Positions 1 through 5,047 of a stretch of DNA of 5,047 bases are shown in pieces. Both the position numbers and the translations under genes were made by a program. The stretch covers positions 1 to 5,047 of the forward strand of contig DRGS01000117.1 of assembly GCA_011053245.1 (NCBI GenBank), given 5' to 3'. How positions within the stretch are numbered: the first letter of the stretch is position 1; each line of letters begins with the position of its first letter. A model generated the notes under the pieces. The model did no database searches. It had not been told where the DNA came from and worked only from the letters and a program-made list of their open reading frames with translations. Origin of the DNA: Phycisphaerales bacterium. GTDB lineage: Bacteria; Planctomycetota; Phycisphaerae; Sedimentisphaerales; Anaerohalosphaeraceae.

Positions 1-303
1 CCCGATAGCCGTATAGACAAAGAGCCTTGCGCCCTGGATCTGCGAAAACCCGAGCACCTCCATACCGTAAGGGATCAACGAAACCTGTATAAAACCGCCG
101 ATCAGCATGAAATACGCCGAGGTAAGGACCGCGTAGAATAACCCCTTGTCACCGCGGATGCTTTGCATGGTTCGCCATATATCCCGCACGAAAAGTATCG
201 ACGCCTTTTGCTTAACGCCGCGAGGAGCGGTTTTTCCGATGACGAAACTTGTGGACACTCCGACGACGGCAAGAACAATGCAGAACACCGATGCAATAGC
301 GTA
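1..303 (-). pseudogene. Inverted fragment of the MFS (LplT-like) domain of an Aas-type fusion protein
   Basis: The minus strand is open from about 312 down to the left edge, with a stop (TGA) at 313-315 and no convincing start codon. The translation is clearly an MFS transporter core. It shows a hydrophobic helix (303 to about 240, reading YAIASVFCIVLAVVG), a basic central loop with IGKTAPRGVKQKAS, an amphipathic stretch DIWRTMQSIRGDKG, and a second helix (about 141-61) containing FMLIGGFIQVSLIPYG. It ends in GARLFVYTAIG at base 1, the start of the next helix. This pattern matches the TM6-TM8 region of the lysophospholipid transporter domain found N-terminal to acyltransferase-ligase fusions. 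The C-terminal part of such a domain lies on the opposite strand immediately to the right (from about 303), so the two pieces look like halves of one gene joined in opposite orientation. As it stands the fragment has no start in this window and cannot be expressed in frame with the plus-strand gene. The family call is by recognition, not by database search. Confidence 0.72.
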
Positions 304-2723
304 GCTGCCTGTTCATCGTCCCGATCCACGCTTTTATTCAGTTTAAAAGCCCGCCCGATCAAAGGGGTCGCATACTTGCTGCCTCCAACTTTTTGGGATG
401 GGTCGGCGTTCTCATAGCCGGCGGGCTGGTATTTATTCTGACGCAGCTTCCGTTTTTCTCGGCGCAAATGATGTTCGGTTTGCTCAGCGTTATTATGGCT
501 ATTCTTACAGTAATAACGATAAAGCTGCTGCCGGATTTTTTGACACGTTTCATAGTTATTGTTCTTACCCGCCTCTGCTACCGCATAAAGGTAGTCAATC
601 CCGAAAATATTCCGGTCAAAGGCGGCGCGATGCTCGTCTCCAACCATGTCTCGTGGGCCGACGCCGTCCTGATAGCCGCAACTCAGCAAAGGCGAGTCCG
701 CTTCATGATGGACCGCGACATTTACAACAACAAATGGCTGCATCCGGTCTTTAAGCTCATGCAGATCATACCGATCTCAGCGACCGATCCCCCCAAACAG
801 ATCGTATCTTCGCTAAAGCAGGCACGCACCGCCCTGGACGAAGGATACCTCGTCTGCGTATTCGCCGAAGGTACCCTCACCCGCAACGGCATGATGCGAG
901 CCTTCAAGGGCGGATTCGAACGTATCGTAAGGGGCAGCGAGCATCCTATTATCCCGACCTACATCGGCGGAGCATGGGGCTGTATACTCAGCTACTATTA
1001 TGGCGGGATATTAAAAACCGCCCCGAAAAAATTCCCTTACCCGGTCTCGATCCACTTTGGCGAGCCCATGGACGCCGATTCCAAATCGGACAAGGTAAAA
1101 CTGGCGGTTCATGAGCTTTCATGTCAGTACTACGAAGAACTCAAGCCCGCCAGAATATCTCTGGGTCACACGTTTATAAAAGTTGCCCGCAAGCACTGGA
1201 AAAAACACGCCATCTCCGATCCCACCGGCAAAAGGCTTTCATACGGCCATGCACTCACCTCCGCCATTGCCATTGGCGATGAGATAAATAAGCTTACCCG
1301 TCAAAAAGAAAAGGTTGGACTGCTGCTGCCTGCATCTGTCGCAGGTGCCCTATGCAACATGGCGATAACGATTAACGACCGCGTAGTGGTCAATCTCAAT
1401 TACACCGTTTCACCGCAAGCCAGGGCTTTCGCCATCGAGCAATGCGAAATTAAAACCGTCATATCTTCGCGCACCTTTCTCGAAAAACTCGGCATCGCCG
1501 GCGAACTGCCCGATGTTATTTTCATTGAGGACATCACCGATCGCATCACCTCGCCGGCAAAAGCCATTGCCTATCTTAAGGCGCGTTTGACGCCTGCCCG
1601 CCGCCTTGCAAAAGCACGTAAATTCTCCCCCGACGATCTCGTAACCGTTATCTTCTCTTCCGGAAGCAGCGGCCACCCAAAGGGCATAATGCTCAGCCAT
1701 CATAACATCATCTCCAACATTGAAGCCGTTCGCATGGTCATTCACTTAACGCCGGACGACCACCAGTGTTCGCTGCCGCCGTTTTTCCATTCATTGGGTT
1801 ACACTGCGGCACTGTGGATGCCGATGTTAAGCGGCATCTCCGCCCATTTCGTACCGAACCCGCTTGACGGCAAACTTGTCGGCAAGGGCGCTCGTGAAAA
1901 CCGCTCAACGATTCTTTTCGCACCGCCGACATTCCTGTTGAGTTACTTAAGACGCGCAGAGCCCGGCGATTTCGCTACGCTGCGCCTTGCCGTCGCCGGA
2001 GCCGAAAAACTTAAACAGCGTCTCGCCGATTCATTCGAGGCAAAGTTCGGCATAAGACCGCTGGAAGGTTACGGCACGACCGAACTGTCACCGGTAACAT
2101 CGTTGAATGTCCCTGACGTTACCGTTGCCGACATCTGCCATATAGGCAACAAGCCCGGAACCATCGGCCACCCGCTTCCGGGCATAGCCGTAAAAGTCGT
2201 CGACATAGAAACCGGTGACATCCTTCCGCCCGGCACGCCCGGCCTGTTAATGGTCAAAGGCCCGAACCTGATGCTCGGCTACCTTAATAATGAAGAGGAA
2301 ACGCAAAAAGTCATTCGCGACGGTTGGTACGATACCGGCGACATCGCCAAGCTCGACGAGGAGGATTTTATCACCATCACCGACCGCCTCTCAAGGTTCA
2401 GCAAGATAGCCGGTGAAATGGTCCCGCACGGCGCAATAGAGCATGTCCTTCTCCACGCTCTCGAAACCAGCGAGCAGGTCGTAGCCGTAACCGGCGCACC
2501 GGACCCCAAAAAAGGCGAACAGCTTATCGTCCTCTATACGGAAAACGCCGCAACTCCCGAAAAACTCCACCAGATCATATCCCAAAGCGACCTGCCCAAT
2601 ATCTTTAAACCCAGAAAAGAAAATTACATAAAAATAGATACGATGCCCATGCTCGGCACCGGAAAGCTCGACATACTAAAACTGCGACAGATCGCCGCCG
2701 AAAAGGGAACTTCCAAAGACTAA
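303..2723 (+). CDS. aas: Acyltransferase / acyl-ACP synthetase (Aas-type), 5'-disrupted; nominal start TTG at 393
   Basis: This is a bifunctional membrane enzyme of phospholipid turnover. The ligase half activates a fatty acid with ATP, and the PlsC half transfers the acyl group to a lysophospholipid such as 2-acyl-glycerophosphoethanolamine. Numbering from TTG 393 gives 776 residues. Two membrane helices (about 3-20 and 26-45) are the last two of an MFS domain. The acyltransferase domain follows, with HX4D in NHVSWAD (H85, D90) and EGT at 159-161. The adenylate-forming domain has the P-loop SSGSSGHPKG (422-431), EGYGTTE (558-564), YDTGD (646-650), the hinge DRLSRFSKIAGE (664-675) and the C-terminal lysine K758 in GTGKLD. 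All key motifs are intact. In-frame homology extends upstream of 393 through LFIVPIHAFIQFKSPPDQRG to about 303-309, where it stops at a strand switch; the frame has a TAG at 297-299. No ATG occurs before 468, and I see no convincing ribosome binding site for 393. The true gene would be a fusion of more than 1,100 residues. Enzymatic halves might still fold if translated. Confidence 0.88.
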   Translation, partial: SCLFIVPIHAFIQFKSPPDQRGRILAASNFLGWVGVLIAGGLVFILTQLPFFSAQMMFGLLSVIMAILTVITIKLLPDFLTRFIVIVLTRLCYRIKVVNPENIPVKGGAMLVSNHVSWADAVLIAATQQRRVRFMMDRDIYNNKWLHPVFKLMQIIPISATDPPKQIVSSLKQARTALDEGYLVCVFAEGTLTRNGMMRAFKGGFERIVRGSEHPIIPTYIGGAWGCILSYYYGGILKTAPKKFPYPVSIHFGEPMDADSKSDKVKLAVHELSCQYYEELKPARISLGHTFIKVARKHWKKHAISDPTGKRLSYGHALTSAIAIGDEINKLTRQKEKVGLLLPASVAGALCNMAITINDRVVVNLNYTVSPQARAFAIEQCEIKTVISSRTFLEKLGIAGELPDVIFIEDITDRITSPAKAIAYLKARLTPARRLAKARKFSPDDLVTVIFSSGSSGHPKGIMLSHHNIISNIEAVRMVIHLTPDDHQCSLPPFFHSLGYTAALWMPMLSGISAHFVPNPLDGKLVGKGARENRSTILFAPPTFLLSYLRRAEPGDFATLRLAVAGAEKLKQRLADSFEAKFGIRPLEGYGTTELSPVTSLNVPDVTVADICHIGNKPGTIGHPLPGIAVKVVDIETGDILPPGTPGLLMVKGPNLMLGYLNNEEETQKVIRDGWYDTGDIAKLDEEDFITITDRLSRFSKIAGEMVPHGAIEHVLLHALETSEQVVAVTGAPDPKKGEQLIVLYTENAATPEKLHQIISQSDLPNIFKPRKENYIKIDTMPMLGTGKLDILKLRQIAAEKGTSKD
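304..309. other. Strand-switch (inversion) junction inside the MFS-coding region
   Basis: To the left, transporter homology reads on the minus strand and is still recognisable at the Tyr codon 303-301 (the YAIAS helix start). To the right, homology of the same domain reads on the plus strand and is recognisable from the Leu codon 309-311 (LFIVPIHAF). The breakpoint therefore lies within a few bases of 304-309. No long inverted repeat is visible at this end; the other end of the inverted segment lies outside the window. Confidence 0.68.
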
Positions 2724-2761
2724 ACTGTTATACCGCCGGAATCCCTGAACATATATTACGC

Positions 2762-2790
2762 TTGACAGATGCATGGATCTATGGTATATA
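2762..2790 (+). promoter_or_regulatory. Sigma70-type promoter for the tRNA-Gly gene
   Basis: A perfect -35 hexamer TTGACA lies at 2762-2767. After a 17-base spacer comes TATATA at 2785-2790 as a -10. An overlapping alternative, TATACT at 2787-2792, is closer to consensus but has a 19-base spacer. Transcription would start near 2797-2800, about 20 bases before the mature tRNA 5' end, giving a short leader for RNase P to remove. It lies just after the aas stop codon, so the tRNA need not depend on read-through. Confidence 0.7.
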
Positions 2791-2819
2791 CTTGTCAATC
2801 AAGAGGTTACGTTGTTTCC

Positions 2820-2890
2820 GCGGGCGTAGTTCAGTGGTAGAACACCAGCTTCCCAAGCTGGATACGCCAGTTCGATTCTGGTCGCCCGCA
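2820..2890 (+). tRNA. tRNA-Gly (anticodon CCC)
   Basis: A complete cloverleaf folds by eye. The acceptor stem is GCGGGCG (2820-2826) with CGCCCGC (2883-2889). The D arm is GTTC/GAAC (2829-2832, 2840-2843). The anticodon stem is CCAGC/GCTGG (2845-2849, 2857-2861) with loop TTCCCAA, giving anticodon CCC at 2852-2854. The T arm is GCCAG/CTGGT around TTCGATT (2866-2882), with one G-T pair. It decodes GGG glycine codons and closely resembles the E. coli CCC-anticodon glycine tRNA. The discriminator base is A (2890), where most bacterial glycine tRNAs have U. The 3' CCA is not encoded, so it must be added by CCA-adding enzyme. Confidence 0.95.
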
Positions 2891-2932
2891 TTAGTATCCA
2901 ACCACAAAAAAAGGGCTGGGTTATTTCGCTTT

Positions 2933-4246
2933 TTATGCTTTTACAATTTTTTGTCGGCCTGTGGTGACTGATGCGGTTGCGTTTCGGGTATCAACCACCA
3001 GTTTGGCGTTTTTAACGATCCAGTCGTAATCATAATCGCTGTGGTCGGTAGAGATCAGAACTATATCGTAGCTGGCCAGCATTTTTGCGGACAGTTTTTT
3101 GCTTGTCATCCCTAAATTGTGCTGACGCTGTTTATGTGTTTTAGGAATATATGGGTCATTGTAATCGACCTTAGCACCTTTTTCGGTAAGCAGTTCGATC
3201 AGTTCTATTGAAGGCGACTCTCGCAGGTCATCGATATCTTTTTTGTATGCCAGACCGAGCACAAGTACTTTTGATCCTTTTAAGCTTTTCCTTCGCTCAT
3301 TCAGTGCTTCCATCGTTTTGGTTATAACATAGTGCGGCATATTTGTATTGATCTCGCCGGCTAATTCGATGAAGCGTGTCGGCATGCCGTATTGGCGTGC
3401 TTTCCATGTCAAATAGAACGGATCGATCGGTATACAATGGCCGCCGAGGCCAGGCCCGGGATAAAATGCGTTGAAGCCGAACGGTTTGGTCTTGGCTGCG
3501 TTGATAACTTCCCAGACATCGATGCCCATTCTGTCAAAAACTATTTTCAACTCATTGACCATTGCTATGTTTACACAGCGATAGACGTTCTCGATTATTT
3601 TGGATGCTTCGGCTGCTTCAAGGTTGGATACAGGAACCGTTTTATCGATAGCAGCTTCGTAAAGCTTACAGGCCATGGTGCGGCATTTATCAGTCAAGCC
3701 GCCAACGACCTTTGGGATAGTTTTGGTGGTGAAGTTTTTATTGCCCGGATCCTCACGTTCGGGAGAATATGCAAGGTGGAAATCTTTGCCCGCTTTTAAT
3801 CCGCTGCTCTGGAGTATCGGTGCTACAAGTTCACGAGTAGTTCCAGGGTAAGTCGTGCTCTCGAAAACGATCAATTGACCTTTCTGCAGGTATTTAGCAA
3901 TAGTTTTGCTGCTATTTACGATAAACTGCATGTCCGGCTCACGATTTTGTGTCAGCGGTGTGGGCACACAAACCAAAACAGCGTCTACTTTTTTGAGCCG
4001 TGCCATATTGGTCGTAGCGACAAATAAGCCCGCTTTTACCATTTTTCTGACCTGCGCATGCGGAATATGCTTGATGATGCTTCTGCCTGAATTGAGAATT
4101 TCAACTTTCTTGTTGTCGATGTCAAAACCAACCACCTTCAAACCGGCTGAAGCAAACTCTCTTACAAGAGGTAATCCGACATAGCCGAGTCCCAGAACAC
4201 CAACGACTATTTTTTTATCTTTGATCTTGCTTTCCCATTTTGTCAT
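2933..4246 (-). CDS. wbpA: UDP-N-acetylglucosamine 6-dehydrogenase (WbpA-like nucleotide sugar dehydrogenase)
   Basis: This is a cytosolic NAD-dependent enzyme that oxidises C6 of a UDP-hexose(amine) in two steps to the uronic acid, feeding capsule, O-antigen or exopolysaccharide synthesis. The protein has 437 residues, normal for the family. The N-terminal Rossmann fold carries GLGYVG (19-24), followed by VPTPL (95-99) and STTYPGT (130-136). The central helix contains EASKIIENVYR, with the conserved K216 and N220. The catalytic cysteine is C271 in GPGLGGHCIPIDP, with D275 four residues on. The C-terminal UDP-binding domain starts near 322 and includes GLAYKKDIDDLRESPS (331-346) and NDPYIP. 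The motifs GGHCIPIDPFYLTWKA and FIELAGEIN are more like UDP-GlcNAc dehydrogenases (WbpA/TviB group) than UDP-glucose dehydrogenases. UDP-ManNAc or UDP-glucose as substrate cannot be excluded. The ATG at 4246 has an AAGGA Shine-Dalgarno (4255-4259) eight bases upstream. That site overlaps the stop codon of the preceding gene, so the two are probably co-transcribed and perhaps translationally coupled. Confidence 0.9.
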   Translation of the reverse strand: MTKWESKIKDKKIVVGVLGLGYVGLPLVREFASAGLKVVGFDIDNKKVEILNSGRSIIKHIPHAQVRKMVKAGLFVATTNMARLKKVDAVLVCVPTPLTQNREPDMQFIVNSSKTIAKYLQKGQLIVFESTTYPGTTRELVAPILQSSGLKAGKDFHLAYSPEREDPGNKNFTTKTIPKVVGGLTDKCRTMACKLYEAAIDKTVPVSNLEAAEASKIIENVYRCVNIAMVNELKIVFDRMGIDVWEVINAAKTKPFGFNAFYPGPGLGGHCIPIDPFYLTWKARQYGMPTRFIELAGEINTNMPHYVITKTMEALNERRKSLKGSKVLVLGLAYKKDIDDLRESPSIELIELLTEKGAKVDYNDPYIPKTHKQRQHNLGMTSKKLSAKMLASYDIVLISTDHSDYDYDWIVKNAKLVVDTRNATASVTTGRQKIVKA

Positions 4247-4254
4247 AGATCTTT

Positions 4255-4257
4255 TCC

Positions 4258-4259
<2 letters not shown>
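4255..4259 (-). promoter_or_regulatory. Ribosome binding site overlapping the upstream stop codon
   Basis: AAGGA on the minus strand lies eight bases before the dehydrogenase ATG (4246-4244) and shares bases with the TAA stop (4260-4258) of the preceding gene. This supports the chosen start and suggests coupled translation of the pair. Confidence 0.7.

Positions 4260-5047
<788 letters not shown>

Noticed and set aside
289..318. Five-base inverted repeat CGATG (289-293) / CATCG (314-318) flanking the junction, considered as a recombinase site
   Set aside because: Five-base arms are expected by chance at this scale. A recombinase site would need a matching copy at the other end of the inverted segment, which is outside the window.
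297..398. A simple frameshift or premature stop (TAG at 297) as the explanation for the shortened aas 5' end
   Set aside because: The missing upstream helices appear on the opposite strand rather than in another plus-strand frame, so an indel cannot explain the arrangement.
102..743. Long minus-strand open frame of 213 codons crossing the junction
   Set aside because: It is out of frame with the transporter fragment, has low-complexity polar composition without a recognisable domain, and overlaps the well-supported aas frame.
2898..2955. Possible terminator between the tRNA and the convergent dehydrogenase gene (A-rich tract, GGGCTGGG, T-rich tracts)
   Set aside because: The only pairing found is weak, nearly all A-T, with long loops and arms reaching into the coding region. 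No stable GC stem followed by a T run is visible for either strand.
2762..2971. 69-codon plus-strand open frame running through the promoter and tRNA
   Set aside because: It overlaps a clear tRNA gene and the 3' end of the dehydrogenase, and has no protein-like features.
3392..3799. Plus-strand open frame opposite the dehydrogenase gene, and similar antisense frames at 3906-4184 and 4352-4606
   Set aside because: They are antisense shadows of strongly supported genes with intact catalytic motifs, and show no domain or ribosome binding site of their own.

Overview
The window is an ordinary-looking bacterial chromosomal stretch of moderate GC with tightly spaced genes. It holds a lipid-metabolism gene, a tRNA gene, a sugar-nucleotide dehydrogenase gene and the 3' part of a glutamate synthase-type oxidoreductase gene. 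No mobile element, CRISPR array, rRNA or phage gene was seen. The gene set (an LplT/Aas-type transporter-acyltransferase-ligase, a homotetrameric-type GltA and a WbpA-like UDP-GlcNAc dehydrogenase) fits an anaerobic or facultative diderm. A planctomycete of the Phycisphaerae type is a guess from general protein resemblance, not a demonstrated placement.

Layout. Bases 1 to about 303 encode, on the minus strand, the middle of an MFS transporter (TM6, central loop, TM7, start of TM8). At about 304-309 the coding sense flips. From there to 2723 the plus strand encodes the end of the same kind of MFS domain, then a PlsC-type acyltransferase domain and an AMP-forming acyl-ACP/acyl-CoA ligase domain. 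Together these are pieces of one MFS-PlsC-ligase fusion (Aas family), with the MFS part broken by an inversion junction. A sigma70-like promoter (2762-2790) then drives a tRNA-Gly(CCC) gene (2820-2890). After a 42-base convergent gap, two minus-strand genes follow. Their transcription order is the gltA-type gene (running in from the right edge) and then, 11 bases after its stop, the UDP-GlcNAc 6-dehydrogenase gene, so they probably share a transcript.

Functionally, the Aas-type protein would recover and re-acylate lysophospholipids. The dehydrogenase makes a UDP-hexosaminuronic acid for surface polysaccharide. The GltA-type protein makes glutamate, the usual amino donor for such sugars, though that link is inference. 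The main point of interest is the strand switch inside the transporter domain. It is either a real intragenic inversion (fixed or phase-variable) or an inverted chimera from DNA amplification or assembly; the sequence alone does not decide between them. I see no evidence here for a new defence or mobile system.
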